IMG/VR virus record: IMGVR_UViG_3300025009_000896
Span: 19,189-83,188 of that record
DNA from: a virus
Length of the DNA: 64,000 nt
Direction: 5' to 3' (one strand)
Part shown: positions 1 through 7,522 of the stretch, one piece after another
Layout of the letters: each line of letters starts with the position of its first letter
Numbering within the stretch: the stretch's first letter is position 1
Notes under the pieces: model-generated
Seen by the model: the letters and a program-made list of their open reading frames with translations, nothing else
Told to the model about the DNA's origin: nothing
Databases searched by the model: none
Position numbers and translations under genes: made by a program

Positions 1-144
1 GTGACTTTCAATACAAGCCTCAAACCTTGCCCATTTAGCCTTATTAGCATCTCTTAGGGCTGCTAAGGCTAGCAGACTGAGGAAGGTAAGAAGGATAACA
101 GTAAATACCCTCTTTTCAAATCTGTTGTTTTCAGGTGCGGTCAT
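1..144 (-). CDS. Small single-span membrane protein, truncated by window edge
   Basis: A leftward frame opens at an ATG (142-144) and runs off the left edge with 48 codons visible. It has a short polar N-terminus (MTAPENNRFEKR), one hydrophobic segment at about residues 13-30 (VFTVILLTFLSLLALAAL), then a charged tail. This looks like a single-pass membrane or coiled-coil anchor protein. Function is unknown and the C-terminus is outside the window. Confidence 0.55.
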   Translation of the reverse strand, partial: MTAPENNRFEKRVFTVILLTFLSLLALAALRDANKAKWARFEACIESH

Positions 145-175
145 TGTCTTGTCTATTAGTGAGTGATTAGATTAA

Positions 176-532
176 TTATAATTGGTTAATTAATTCAAAC
201 ATATGTCCCTCCCGCCTGTAATGGTCTAGGTCGCTTTTATGACATACGGCGGTCAGCCCGGTTGAGGTAAATCTAATGGTATATAATTTTTCAAGGTTAT
301 ACCTACCTGTAAATTTATGCCCAACAGTGCCACCGTAGCCCCCTACGCGAACGCTAGCGGACTTAATAACAAAATGACAGTCTGATAAATAAATGAGGTC
401 GCGGAACCCGTCGTTATTGGTTTTTACTCCCTCTTTTTTAGCCTGAGACAATAGCCATACCCGCTGCTTTTCACTTATATTGGCTACCTCGTTGCCCTTC
501 AAAAATGCGGCTAAAATCTCTTGTGTGTTCAT
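176..532 (-). CDS. Hypothetical phage protein
   Basis: Leftward frame of 118 residues starting at MNTQEILAAF. I prefer this ATG to the upstream one because the upstream extension is hydrophobic and unlike the rest. The protein is soluble, with a glycine-rich stretch (VGGYGGTVGHKF) in the middle and several aromatic and histidine residues. I do not recognise the family. It is the first gene after a gap in a leftward run of small genes. Confidence 0.5.
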   Translation of the reverse strand: MNTQEILAAFLKGNEVANISEKQRVWLLSQAKKEGVKTNNDGFRDLIYLSDCHFVIKSASVRVGGYGGTVGHKFTGRYNLEKLYTIRFTSTGLTAVCHKSDLDHYRREGHMFELINQL

Positions 533-629
533 AGCTATTAGATTAATATGACAAAGTAAAACAATAGATGAACACAAAACAAGTAAAAAGCGATAAAAAT
601 GCAGAATTTTTGACGAATATATGTTTTTC

Positions 630-1136
630 TTATGTCAATGACATAAGTTTGTACATGAACGGCAATGTTTCAATGATGTTTAAATAGGCAAATTCACCAA
701 AATATTTCTTTGCAGCATCGTTATAAGCTAATGCGGCGGCCTCCTCTGTGCTAAACGTGCCCAAATTCATTCTTTTATTATTATATTGTATTTTGGCCTC
801 GTATTTATTACCCGAAGCCCCTACACCTTTATATTTATATCCCTGATTAGGCTTACGATTCCGCCCGTTTTCGGCGTGGGTTGCGGTTCTTAAATTATAT
901 CTTTGGTTATTAAGCCCATTATGGTCTATGTGGTCAATCATTATGCCCTTATTTACCCCTAATATGACTCTGTGCATCCTTAGCGGCTCCGGGTGCCCGG
1001 GTATGTGTCCATGTGAAACCGCATAATAACAATGTTTTTCATGCACACAATACCATCTAAACTGTGACAAATACTCATAATCTGCATCATCAACTAATGC
1101 AACCCTGTCTGACTTTCTTAACTTAATTTCTTTCAT
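630..1136 (-). CDS. HNH homing endonuclease with C-terminal AP2 DNA-binding domain
   Basis: The protein (168 residues from MKEIKLRKSD) has an HNH core at about residues 53-90: MHRVILGV, then IDHIDHNGLNNQRYNLR, the HNH_3-type pattern. An AP2-like domain follows (YKGVGASGNKYEAKI to NLGTFSTEEAAALAYNDAA), the usual partner of these enzymes. Such proteins are free-standing homing endonucleases that nick or cut cognate phage DNA and spread themselves. The start is the second Met, 8 residues into the longer frame, matching the family N-terminus (MKEI.L..G..ALVD). No intron is evident around it. Confidence 0.85.
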   Translation of the reverse strand: MKEIKLRKSDRVALVDDADYEYLSQFRWYCVHEKHCYYAVSHGHIPGHPEPLRMHRVILGVNKGIMIDHIDHNGLNNQRYNLRTATHAENGRNRKPNQGYKYKGVGASGNKYEAKIQYNNKRMNLGTFSTEEAAALAYNDAAKKYFGEFAYLNIIETLPFMYKLMSLT

Positions 1137-1285
1137 TTCGCATAAATGTAAAAGCCCCAAGTGATGCGAGGCACTTAGGGCTATCTGGTTAACCTAATAT
1201 CTTAACTGTTTAGTGTCCTCGCATTAACACGGCGTAAAGATAGTAAATTGTAATATATCAAAACCAGAGAACGTAAACTATTATA

Positions 1286-1699
1286 TCAAAGGGATATATT
1301 AAACTCACTTATGAACTTTGCATGTATAGCATCATAGTCATTAAATAGCTCATTAATGATATCTAAGCCTGCATCCGATACTCTATAATATATATGTGTA
1401 TTAGCTGTTCTGTGGTGCTCTATTAGTCCCCTATCGAGTAGCTTATTAAAATAGTATCTCATTCTCTGGTCATTGTAATACTTAACAAACCTTAATACAG
1501 CAGTGAACGTAAAATCAGCCTTAACAAGTAAGCTATATAGGTATATACCATTCAATACCAATAGATCAGTCCCAGATAACCCGTATTTCTTGCGTGAAGG
1601 CCTTAACTGCCTGAATAGATTATGATATATTAATTGTGTCCTTAGTCGTTCTTTGTCTAAGCTAATGTGTATAGTTAAGTGCGGGGAGGCTGTACTCAC
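1286..1699 (-). CDS. Winged-helix (MarR/PadR-like) transcription regulator candidate
   Basis: The frame is open from 1783, but the likely start is the GTG at 1699 (VSTASPHLTIHI), because a leftward TATATTTG box (1727-1734) lies inside the longer version. The protein (137 residues) contains a winged-helix pattern: YGLSGTDLLVLNGIYLYSLL, then a recognition region ending RYYFNKLLDRGLIEH and a beta-wing HIYYRVSDAGLDIINE. This is the arrangement of MarR/PadR-type DNA-binding proteins. It faces the divergent control region at 1.7-2.2 kb, so it may regulate both directions. It is also one candidate binder of the dispersed dyad motif. Confidence 0.6.
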   Translation of the reverse strand: MSTASPHLTIHISLDKERLRTQLIYHNLFRQLRPSRKKYGLSGTDLLVLNGIYLYSLLVKADFTFTAVLRFVKYYNDQRMRYYFNKLLDRGLIEHHRTANTHIYYRVSDAGLDIINELFNDYDAIHAKFISEFNISL

Positions 1700-2038
1700 T
1701 TGTATCTTCCGTCTCTGTTTATGCCGCAAATATAACCAAAACTTCTGACTTTGAACCCTGAACAACAACCCAGAACAAACCACGTTCTATTAACCTATTC
1801 GTACTATATACTATATATATGATAACAGCTATTTATTAACATGCTGATATACAATATAATATACATTACAACTATTCCCTATAATATTCACTATGATAAC
1901 CACGAATAAGACCACTACAATACAGGATCACACTATTAAGCCCTATATAACAGACTATATATGTCATTGCTTTTAATACTGGTGTGCAGTCATTGTATTG
2001 CTTTTCAGTGAGTTAAAAGAAAAACAATCCTTTGTTAA

Positions 2039-2073
2039 GGGGGTGGGGGGTTCTGATTTGGGTTTGGTCTGGG
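2039..2073 (+). other. G-rich block with G-quadruplex potential
   Basis: Four G tracts occur on the plus strand: GGGGG (2039-2043), GGGGGG (2045-2050), GGG (2060-2062) and GGG (2071-2073). Loops are 1, 9 and 8 bases. A C-run at 2082-2086 (GCCCCCA) could instead pair with the first G tract. It lies in an otherwise AT-rich regulatory gap. No function can be assigned. Confidence 0.35.
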
Positions 2074-2146
2074 AGAGATGGCCCCCATAATGTATCGGTG
2101 ACCCCTCGTATAACTATACGTTCTATAAAAATAAACCCCAAAAGAC

Positions 2147-2177
2147 TTGCATAATTCAAATCTATTAACTACCTTTG
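2147..2177 (+). promoter_or_regulatory. Bacteroidota-type promoter for the rightward early genes
   Basis: TTG at 2147-2149 and TACCTTTG at 2170-2177 are about 20 bases apart, the -33/-7 spacing. It is placed just before the gene starting at 2208. Confidence 0.6.
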
Positions 2178-2207
2178 CACAATACAATGTACACTTGTCG
2201 AAGACCG

Positions 2208-2438
2208 ATGAACAAAAAAACAGACATTTACATAGCAATAGACCTTTTTAAGTGGGAGGTGTATGCTACTTTAACCAAGGAAGACTTAGCGGGGTATGTG
2301 GGAGTCCATAGGAACACCATAAGGCTAACCGACAACAAGGCGATATTGGGTAAGTACCTTGTATTCAAGGGGAATATACTACTTAAGAACAACAATATGG
2401 TACGTGATTTTGAAAAGAACATCAGAAGGGACAGATGA
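2208..2438 (+). CDS. Small protein with HTH-like segment
   Basis: The 76-residue frame starts at MNKKTDIYIAI. The upstream ATGs overlap the promoter, so this start is preferred. The middle (KEDLAGYVGVHRNTIRLTDNKAIL) resembles the helix-turn-helix of NUMOD1/IENR1 modules, followed by YLVFKGNILL. It may be a small DNA-binding protein or the detached C-terminal module of a homing endonuclease. It overlaps the next gene by 4 bases (ATGA). Confidence 0.5.
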   Translation: MNKKTDIYIAIDLFKWEVYATLTKEDLAGYVGVHRNTIRLTDNKAILGKYLVFKGNILLKNNNMVRDFEKNIRRDR

Positions 2439-2947
2439 AAACCACCAAAGACAATATAGCTGAGATAGGGCTTTACTACGACATCTACCCTGACGGGAGG
2501 CTTTATTCTAAGAGAAGTCATAGATGGCTAAGACCGGCTATGAGTGGAGATGGGGGGCTAAACTACTCGATAACACTTGAGAAGAGAGCCATTCGGGTAC
2601 CAGTGGCTCGACTAGTGGCGTTAAAGTATGTTCCCTCTGTTGCGGGAAAGAGATATGTGGGGTTTAAAGATAAGAATAAGTATAACCACTGTGTAGATAA
2701 CCTAGTATGGGAAAGTAATGAAGAGAAGTTTCATAGAGGGTATTATAGTAGGTTTAAGGGAGAATTTGATTTTATGTCCTCTGGTTTGAGGAGTAGGCTT
2801 GAAGGAGATGGCAGAGAGAGGTCGGTGTGCGTAGGTGGCGTTACCTACGAGACAGTAAAGGCAGCTTGTTTATCACTTAAGATAAGTAGAAGAGCATTTA
2901 ACAGAAAGCATAATTCACATAAAACCAAAAACAATGAAAAGCGATGA
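2435..2947 (+). CDS. NUMOD/HNH-related DNA-binding protein (homing endonuclease-like)
   Basis: The 170-residue protein begins with a pattern seen in NUMOD4-HNH proteins: IYPDGRLYSKRSHRWLRP, then VPVARLVALKYVPS and NHCVDNLVWESNEEK. It ends with a NUMOD1-like HTH (VCVGGVTYETVKAACLSLKISRRAF). Some expected HNH catalytic residues are not obvious, so it may be a degenerate homing endonuclease or a DNA-binding derivative. It overlaps both neighbours. Confidence 0.6.
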   Translation: MKTTKDNIAEIGLYYDIYPDGRLYSKRSHRWLRPAMSGDGGLNYSITLEKRAIRVPVARLVALKYVPSVAGKRYVGFKDKNKYNHCVDNLVWESNEEKFHRGYYSRFKGEFDFMSSGLRSRLEGDGRERSVCVGGVTYETVKAACLSLKISRRAFNRKHNSHKTKNNEKR

Positions 2948-3182
2948 CATCTATGAAGTGGTTACGGCATTAACGGGTAAGATAGCGCCAGTGGGCGAAA
3001 GTTCGGCTGATGAAATACGACTTGAAAATGCAAATAAGTTTATCGAGGTATTAGATATGATGTACATAACAATAGACGAGATTGCGAGAAGGCACAAAGA
3101 TTCTCCTTATGCTTCAGAAAAGAGAATAGGGAAGCTATGCGCTGCAAAGATTAATAGTTTAAGTTCTATGGATAACCAATAA
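2934..3182 (+). CDS. Hypothetical early protein
   Basis: This 82-residue, mostly helical and charged protein has no recognised domain. It overlaps the previous gene by 14 bases and is 8 bases from the next, so it is part of one operon. Its last codons (LSSMDNQ) encode one copy of the dispersed dyad motif (3158-3174). Confidence 0.5.
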   Translation: MKSDDIYEVVTALTGKIAPVGESSADEIRLENANKFIEVLDMMYITIDEIARRHKDSPYASEKRIGKLCAAKINSLSSMDNQ

Positions 3183-3190
3183 CAGATAAG

Positions 3191-3523
3191 ATGAAAAAGA
3201 ACGTAAAGAACCTACCGGAGTTTAAGGCTCTGATTGAACGGTACAAGACAATACCGCTCGAAGAAATTAAAGGGGCGTTTAAATCTAACCGTATAACTTT
3301 TGATGTGAAGGCGAAATTAACGGGATTTGGCAAAACCACCTCATGTAGTTTATGTTTACCAATAACTAATCTATGGACATGTTATGGGTGTATTTATACC
3401 GGACCTACTGGATGCACAAGGCATAAAACTTATGGGGGCATATCATCTGCACGTGACCCCGAATCCCTTTTGGCGGCCTATCGTGCCCGTGCTGCATACA
3501 TGGAAACACTAATTAAGTTATAG
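3191..3523 (+). CDS. Hypothetical protein with possible Cys-rich metal site
   Basis: This 110-residue protein has a lysine-rich helical N-terminus. The second half holds CSLC (52-55), WTCYGC, and C-x-RH (TGCTRHK), which could bind zinc. Similar small Cys-rich proteins are common in phage early regions. The family is not recognised. Confidence 0.5.
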   Translation: MKKNVKNLPEFKALIERYKTIPLEEIKGAFKSNRITFDVKAKLTGFGKTTSCSLCLPITNLWTCYGCIYTGPTGCTRHKTYGGISSARDPESLLAAYRARAAYMETLIKL

Positions 3524-3583
3524 GTGATATATATACTACACCGGAGATAATAGGTTAGGTTCGTTGGACTTAATATAAAAGAC

Positions 3584-4276
3584 ATGAAAAAAGAGAAACC
3601 AATTTTATTCAGCACCGAAATGGTACGTGCTATCATCGAAGGGCGGAAGAGCCAGACGAGAAGAGTAGTAAAACCACAAAGGGAAGCAGCATCTTTTAAG
3701 ATAGCCGTAATGCCTGATGGAACTAAAATGCCATTTGGTATTGACGAAGAAGAGGCTATGCTTGATTACATCAAATGTCCTTACGGCCAGCCCGGAGATA
3801 TGCTTTGGGTGAAAGAGATGTTTTATGCCTATGGTATGTGGGTTAAAAACGGGCGCACCAAGTCCGGCAAACAAAAGTGGGTATTTATTGACACGACTGC
3901 TGCCGGTGAATATCGCTATTTTGATAACCCTCCCGCCGAAGTCTTACCCAACTCAGATAGAGAGACTATGGGATGGTTTAAGCGGAACTCTCTGTTTATG
4001 CCATATAAAGCCTGCCGGATAAAGCTGAAGGTAACGGATCGCAGGGTGGAGAGGTTGAATGACACCTCAGAAGAGGATGCGATTGCGGAGGGAGTGATTG
4101 GAGTACAGAGAGCCGGAGGATATGGGTATGGGTTAAGCAAAGATTGGGACTATAAATTCCCCATGCATGAACCAACTCGAATTATGGCTTATAAACGGCT
4201 TTGGGAATCCATCAACGGCAAGGGATCGTGGGAAAAGAATGAGCGGGTGTGGGTTATCTCCTTTGAGAGATTATAG
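3584..4276 (+). CDS. ASCH/PUA-like domain phage protein
   Basis: The N-terminus KPILFSTEMVRAIIEGRKSQTRRVVKP is the signature of a widespread phage protein family with an ASCH-like (PUA-related, RNA-binding beta-barrel) fold. It continues with YGQPGDMLWVKEMF, then KLKVTDRRVERLNDTSEEDAIAEGV and a C-terminal WESINGKGSWEKNERVWVISFE. The length (230) fits the family. A role in binding RNA or modified bases is inferred from the fold only. A dispersed-motif copy lies just upstream (3554-3573) and another just downstream (4277-4294). Confidence 0.75.
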   Translation: MKKEKPILFSTEMVRAIIEGRKSQTRRVVKPQREAASFKIAVMPDGTKMPFGIDEEEAMLDYIKCPYGQPGDMLWVKEMFYAYGMWVKNGRTKSGKQKWVFIDTTAAGEYRYFDNPPAEVLPNSDRETMGWFKRNSLFMPYKACRIKLKVTDRRVERLNDTSEEDAIAEGVIGVQRAGGYGYGLSKDWDYKFPMHEPTRIMAYKRLWESINGKGSWEKNERVWVISFERL

Positions 4277-4393
4277 ATTAAGTCCGATGGATTAGCCCCA
4301 ATCCCCTTAACGGGGAGATAATGGCTAAAACGGCACAATAGGGACATAAAAAACGGCAATTTAAGACTAATGTATAACTAAAACCAAAAAGAA

Positions 4394-4648
4394 ATGCAAA
4401 ATGTAGTAGTAATCCACGAAAAAGACCACGAAGACAATGATATTACCATTATAGGCGTGGCAAGTAGTTCAATAGAGGCGGAAAGGATGATTGATGAGTA
4501 TTATGGCGGTAAGTTTAAGGTTATCGCATTTAGAGATGTGCGTGACAGCAATATCGAATGGCAAAAGACATTAGCAGTAGACAATCACAGGGGTGGCACC
4601 TATTATGTTACGGTGTGGTTAGAATGGTTTGAGATAGACGTAATTTAA
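4394..4648 (+). CDS. Hypothetical protein
   Basis: This 84-residue acidic protein has alternating beta-strand-like segments (NVVVIHEKDHEDNDITIIGVASSS; TYYVTVWLEWFEIDVI). The family is not recognised. It is preceded by 117 bases without a gene, in which one dispersed-motif copy but no clear promoter is seen. Confidence 0.45.
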   Translation: MQNVVVIHEKDHEDNDITIIGVASSSIEAERMIDEYYGGKFKVIAFRDVRDSNIEWQKTLAVDNHRGGTYYVTVWLEWFEIDVI

Positions 4649-4667
4649 ACAACTAATACAAGAACGA

Positions 4668-4934
4668 ATGAAAACAAGACCAATTAAAGAACTGCTGATC
4701 CTGTTAAGGGATTATTTTCCAAAGTCACACGCAGATGGTCGGGATGCCCTTTGTTTTGCGATTCATGACCTATGGAAAGACCATAAAATTATTTCGTATA
4801 ACGAAGCGAAAAAACTTGACAGGCATATTCATGCACATAGGCCTAATCCTAATTCTAAGGCGGCATATTTTTTCCCTCTGGGTGAGCTCACCCCACGTAT
4901 GAAGTTTCTCAACAAGTTAATATCTGAACTATGA
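4668..4934 (+). CDS. Hypothetical protein
   Basis: This 88-residue protein is helix-rich (KELLILLRDYFPKSHADGRDALCFAIHDLW) with several histidines (DRHIHAHRPN). It resembles small host-takeover proteins in layout, but no family is recognised. It overlaps the next gene by 4 bases. Confidence 0.45.
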   Translation: MKTRPIKELLILLRDYFPKSHADGRDALCFAIHDLWKDHKIISYNEAKKLDRHIHAHRPNPNSKAAYFFPLGELTPRMKFLNKLISEL

Positions 4935-5185
4935 AAGACCTCGCAGAATCATTTGACGGACGTGGGGAAACCAAGGGGTTTCACTTTAATCTACTACACA
5001 AAAGCGGTAGGGGATACCTATATGAGGTAAGAACTACACCTACGTCTCATCACTACGAAGTGTTCGAGAGAAGAGAGAACGAGAGGTACGGGTGTGTAAC
5101 CTATCCTTCAAGTAAAGTATTCGGTAGGTATGCTTGGACATATAAAACGATCGAAAGGGCAATGGCAGAGTTTGGTAAATTATAG
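4931..5185 (+). CDS. Hypothetical protein
   Basis: This 84-residue protein is rich in Tyr, His and Arg, with probable beta strands (GYLYEVRTTPTSHHYEVFERR). It is ATGA-coupled to the gene upstream. Its stop codon abuts a dispersed-motif copy (5185-5204). Function is unknown. Confidence 0.45.
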   Translation: MKDLAESFDGRGETKGFHFNLLHKSGRGYLYEVRTTPTSHHYEVFERRENERYGCVTYPSSKVFGRYAWTYKTIERAMAEFGKL

Positions 5186-5216
5186 ATTAGGTTCACTGGA
5201 TTTTAAATATGAGGCT

Positions 5217-5504
5217 ATGAAAATACAGCCACTTATGCCCAGGGAAAGCCGAGAGTTCGGGTTACTCGGAGAGCGAATAAAACTTGCAAGGCTACGGCGC
5301 AAGTATAGTGCAGAACAGGTGTCCGAAAGAGCGGGGATATCCTTAGACGCGTTATCATCCGTAGAGTCGGGCGATGTTGATGTCAGCATTGGCGTTTACT
5401 TCTCTGTTCTAAGATCATTAGGGTTAGGGGGGGCTATTTATAAGATCGCCGAGGACGACACATTAGGCAGAAAACTACAGGATATAGAATTATTAGGGCG
5501 ATAA
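5217..5504 (+). CDS. XRE/Cro-type helix-turn-helix protein
   Basis: The 95-residue protein starts at MKIQPLMPRESREFG; the longer frame overlaps the previous gene by 56 bases. It has a classic HTH_3 domain: LGERIKLARLRRKYSAEQVSERAGISLDALSSVESGDVDVSIGVYFSVLRSLGL. Such domains occur in phage repressors and antitoxins. No toxin partner is adjacent, so a regulatory role is more likely. It ends the first rightward operon and is a candidate binder of the dispersed dyad motif, one copy of which lies just upstream. Confidence 0.75.
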   Translation: MKIQPLMPRESREFGLLGERIKLARLRRKYSAEQVSERAGISLDALSSVESGDVDVSIGVYFSVLRSLGLGGAIYKIAEDDTLGRKLQDIELLGR

Positions 5505-5676
5505 TGCCCCTCTCCCTACTGCCATAGCGGTAATATTAGCTGAAAAGCACTTATATTCCATGAAAAACGCTTATAAGCAGCTATAATCATTATAAATGTC
5601 CCAATCTTGGTAGCCACGGTACTTAAATAGGAACATTTTTAATGATAAAGGTGATGGCAACACGTTAAAACCGCAA

Positions 5677-5706
5677 GACCCGGTACACATCTTGATGTAT
5701 CGGGTC
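5677..5706. terminator. Hairpin between convergent units
   Basis: Arms GACCCG (5677-5682) and CGGGTC (5701-5706) form the base of a hairpin extended by TACACATC/GATGTA with small mismatches. It sits between convergent transcription units. It could be a terminator, or part of a leftward small RNA started at a TACCTTTG box (5746-5753, minus strand). Confidence 0.4.
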
Positions 5707-5745
5707 TCGAAACTCCTTCTTCCGATTATGGAAAGATGAGCACCG

Positions 5746-5753
5746 CAAAGGTA
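5746..5753 (-). promoter_or_regulatory. Leftward -7 box with no gene behind it
   Basis: The minus strand reads TACCTTTG, preceded by ATTTTTTAT, the same extended context as the box at 6207-6214. The nearest leftward gene downstream is over 4 kb away, and the hairpin at 5677-5706 lies about 40 bases downstream. A short non-coding transcript is possible. Confidence 0.35.
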
Positions 5754-5779
5754 ATAAAAAATAAGCAGCAGCGTCTTAT

Positions 5780-6157
5780 TTAATCTAATTTACCTGTTTG
5801 CCTCCACTCGGCTATGTTACGATCATCATTAATAAAGTCGAGCCTGAAGGTATCTATTGTCTTCCCTCCAACCATTACATAACAAGTGGCCGGGGCCGAA
5901 ATAAGAAGAGGCTTAACGTCGTCCTCCTCTCCGTGGAGTATAACCCACGAATACCAGAAATTTTGTGTTGTATCGGTATTTGTTAGCACACTCACCACGT
6001 AATCGGGCTTAAGTTGTGATACCACATCGTCAAAAGACTGCATGGGGTGTGTTACATCATTAAGTTTGCCCTCTCTGTGAGAGATTCGTTCTGCTACAAA
6101 TAGGTCTGTCTTATAGAACCCATCATTTTCTTGTGAAACTACTTTAAGTGTCATCAT
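5780..6157 (-). CDS. Hypothetical protein
   Basis: This 125-residue protein begins MMTLKVVSQEND. It looks alpha/beta, with a hydrophobic core strand (DYVVSVLTNT) and a C-terminal TIDTFRLDFINDDRNIAEW. The family is not recognised. It is preceded by a leftward box (TACCTTTA, 6207-6214), so it is the first gene of its own short unit. Confidence 0.5.
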   Translation of the reverse strand: MMTLKVVSQENDGFYKTDLFVAERISHREGKLNDVTHPMQSFDDVVSQLKPDYVVSVLTNTDTTQNFWYSWVILHGEEDDVKPLLISAPATCYVMVGGKTIDTFRLDFINDDRNIAEWRQTGKLD

Positions 6158-6281
6158 TTTTCTTCTTTTTTAAGTTATTACTACTACTTACTGCTGCTTA
6201 TTGATGTAAAGGTAATAAAAAATCCCAAATACTATCGTACTCAGGATTAGTCGGGGTGCCGCCGAGTTCTTTACTCGACCC

Positions 6282-6548
6282 CTATTTTTGTTTAGGTTCT
6301 ATGGTTTGATGATGAAAGCCCGAAGCCCTTTCTGCCGGTTCAAACCTTCTCTTTAACGCTAACCAAATGTTCTCATCGTAGCCTATGTCTACCACATCCC
6401 CTGCGAAGTTTACCCTTATGTAGTCCTCTAACATTGGGTAGGCATATCTTATACTTGGGTCTTGGGGGTCAAAGAGAAATTCAGATTCATACTCGTGTAC
6501 TTTTTTTGATTTACCTTTAGTGTAGCCGAGGGTTATCTTACCAATCAT
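6282..6548 (-). CDS. Hypothetical protein
   Basis: This 88-residue protein starts MIGKITLGYTKGKSKK. The middle is acidic and ends FHHQTIEPKQK. The TIEPK codons carry a dispersed-motif copy (6291-6307). A leftward promoter (TATCTTTG, 6562-6569) lies just before the start. Function is unknown. Confidence 0.5.
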   Translation of the reverse strand: MIGKITLGYTKGKSKKVHEYESEFLFDPQDPSIRYAYPMLEDYIRVNFAGDVVDIGYDENIWLALKRRFEPAERASGFHHQTIEPKQK

Positions 6549-6561
6549 AAGGATGTTTTCT

Positions 6562-6569
6562 CAAAGATA
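6562..6569 (-). promoter_or_regulatory. Leftward -7 promoter box
   Basis: The minus strand reads TATCTTTG 14 bases before the ATG of the 6548 gene. Confidence 0.5.
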
Positions 6570-6570
6570 G

Positions 6571-6852
6571 CTATAATTTAAGTTCTGTGGACTTAACCAT
6601 CGGAGAAGTGTTTAGGTATGTGAAACAGAAATCCCGCTTTATACGCTTAACAGAACGGTGAAAGTGCTGGGATAACTTCTTAACGGCTATATTATACCAT
6701 TCGTCGTGCTGCTCCTGAGTACACTGATAACGCTGATAGAAGTCACTTGCGTCCGTCCATGGGTTATCCTCAAAAGCCTTTTCAATGGTGATGCCGTGAT
6801 AGGGAACCATCCACCAATTGATTATATCCGCCTCTGTTAATTCTTTTTTCAT
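6571..6852 (-). CDS. Hypothetical protein
   Basis: This 93-residue protein (MKKELTEADIINWWMVPYHGI) is rich in Trp, Tyr and His. It contains TQEQHDEWYNIAVKKLSQHFHRS, a likely amphipathic helix. The family is not recognised. Its C-terminal STELKL is encoded by the most symmetrical copy of the dispersed motif (6577-6596), and another copy (6855-6872) abuts its start. Confidence 0.5.
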   Translation of the reverse strand: MKKELTEADIINWWMVPYHGITIEKAFEDNPWTDASDFYQRYQCTQEQHDEWYNIAVKKLSQHFHRSVKRIKRDFCFTYLNTSPMVKSTELKL

Positions 6853-6855
6853 AGT

Positions 6856-7050
6856 TTACGTTCCGTGGTTTATGGAATCCATACTTTCTATTACTCTGTG
6901 ATGCTCTGAGTTTACGTTCACCGGTTTGACGGGCATCTTCTTGCCCTCATCGGTGTCTATCAGCTTTAAGGCACGGATGATGTCATCAATATCAACCTCT
7001 TCAAAGTCGGCATTAGCGCAAGCCTGCCGTATTTGTTTTTCAGTCCACAT
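6856..7050 (-). CDS. Hypothetical small protein
   Basis: This 64-residue protein starts at MWTEKQIRQACANADFEEVDIDDIIRAL. The longer frame begins with a TTG; the ATG at 7050 is preferred because it overlaps the end of the tiny gene upstream in the usual coupled way. It is acidic and helical. Function is unknown. Confidence 0.45.
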   Translation of the reverse strand: MWTEKQIRQACANADFEEVDIDDIIRALKLIDTDEGKKMPVKPVNVNSEHHRVIESMDSINHGT

Positions 7051-7138
7051 CCCTGTTCTTGCTTTCAAATCTTATTCCTAATACCATTCCTATTACAAAG
7101 ATGGCGGCTACGCAGATAATGATTCCTAATGTGCTCAT
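7040..7138 (-). CDS. Tiny single-span membrane protein (32 residues)
   Basis: ATG at 7136-7138, stop TGA at 7040-7042. The protein is one hydrophobic helix (TLGIIICVAAIFVIGMVLGI) followed by a short charged tail (RFESKNRDVD). It overlaps the next leftward start and lies about 25 bases after a leftward promoter box (7164-7171), with a dispersed-motif copy (7141-7158) in its leader. It resembles other phage-encoded single-span micro-proteins. Function is unknown. Confidence 0.55.
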   Translation of the reverse strand: MSTLGIIICVAAIFVIGMVLGIRFESKNRDVD

Positions 7139-7163
7139 AATTTATGTTATTTGGTTTATAAAG

Positions 7164-7171
7164 CAAAGATA
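7164..7171 (-). promoter_or_regulatory. Leftward promoter box divergent from the GroES promoter
   Basis: The minus strand reads TATCTTTG. TTTGGAATTGTC occurs upstream on the same strand (about 7183-7194), a block shared with the promoters at 16438 and 45678. Confidence 0.5.
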
Positions 7172-7214
7172 TGCAATGTATTTGACAATTCCAAAAAAAG
7201 TTAATTATTTTGTT

Positions 7215-7222
7215 TATCTTTG
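7215..7222 (+). promoter_or_regulatory. Promoter of the single-domain GroES gene
   Basis: TATCTTTG lies 33 bases before the ATG at 7256. It is divergent from the leftward box at 7164-7171. Confidence 0.55.
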
Positions 7223-7255
7223 TACCTGAATCAACCAACAGAAACTTTTTATAAT

Positions 7256-7522
7256 ATGAAAATTCTTCCTACACTACTCTTGGTCGAAGACCACAAAGAA
7301 GCAGAGACAAAAACAGAATCAGGAATCTTTATCCCCGTAACAACCAAAACTAATCAGATGAAGGGTAAGGTTATGTTCTGTGGAAAAGGCACTTCAGAAT
7401 TGGAGATGATCTACGAAGTCGGGGACATGGTTATTTATAAACCCAACTCCGGCAGAGAGGTAGAAGTAGAAGACAAGAAACTAAGGCTCTTGGACATCAG
7501 AGAGATTCTCTTCGGGCTTTAA
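7256..7522 (+). CDS. GroES-like co-chaperonin (single domain)
   Basis: The 88-residue protein from MKILPTLLLVED matches the Cpn10 fold pattern: VEDHKEAETKTESGIFIP, GKVMFCGKGT, YEVGDMVIYKP, then the C-terminal strand LRLLDIREILFGL. Phage GroES analogues (as T4 Gp31) replace or modulate host GroES during capsid folding. It is a lone rightward gene in a leftward region and converges with the next gene, overlapping it by 42 bases. No GroEL is seen in the window. Confidence 0.85.
   Translation: MKILPTLLLVEDHKEAETKTESGIFIPVTTKTNQMKGKVMFCGKGTSELEMIYEVGDMVIYKPNSGREVEVEDKKLRLLDIREILFGL

Larger units (their letters stand above)
1700..2207. other. AT-rich divergent intergenic control region
   Basis: About 500 bases separate the leftward regulator from the rightward early genes. 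The left two-thirds is very AT-rich, with many TATA runs (for example around 1801-1865). It is followed by a strongly G-rich block (2039-2073) and then a rightward promoter (TACCTTTG at 2170-2177). Frames across it look non-coding. It probably holds early promoters and could contain an origin, but no iterons or clear origin motif were seen. Confidence 0.45.

Noticed and set aside
2035-2238. Leftward 67-codon open frame across the divergent control region
   Set aside because: It covers the early promoter and G-rich block, ends in a proline run from the C-tract, and has no leader or neighbour coupling.
5217-5504. Antitoxin of a toxin-antitoxin pair
   Set aside because: The HTH domain fits, but no toxin-like partner lies beside it; a regulator is the simpler reading.
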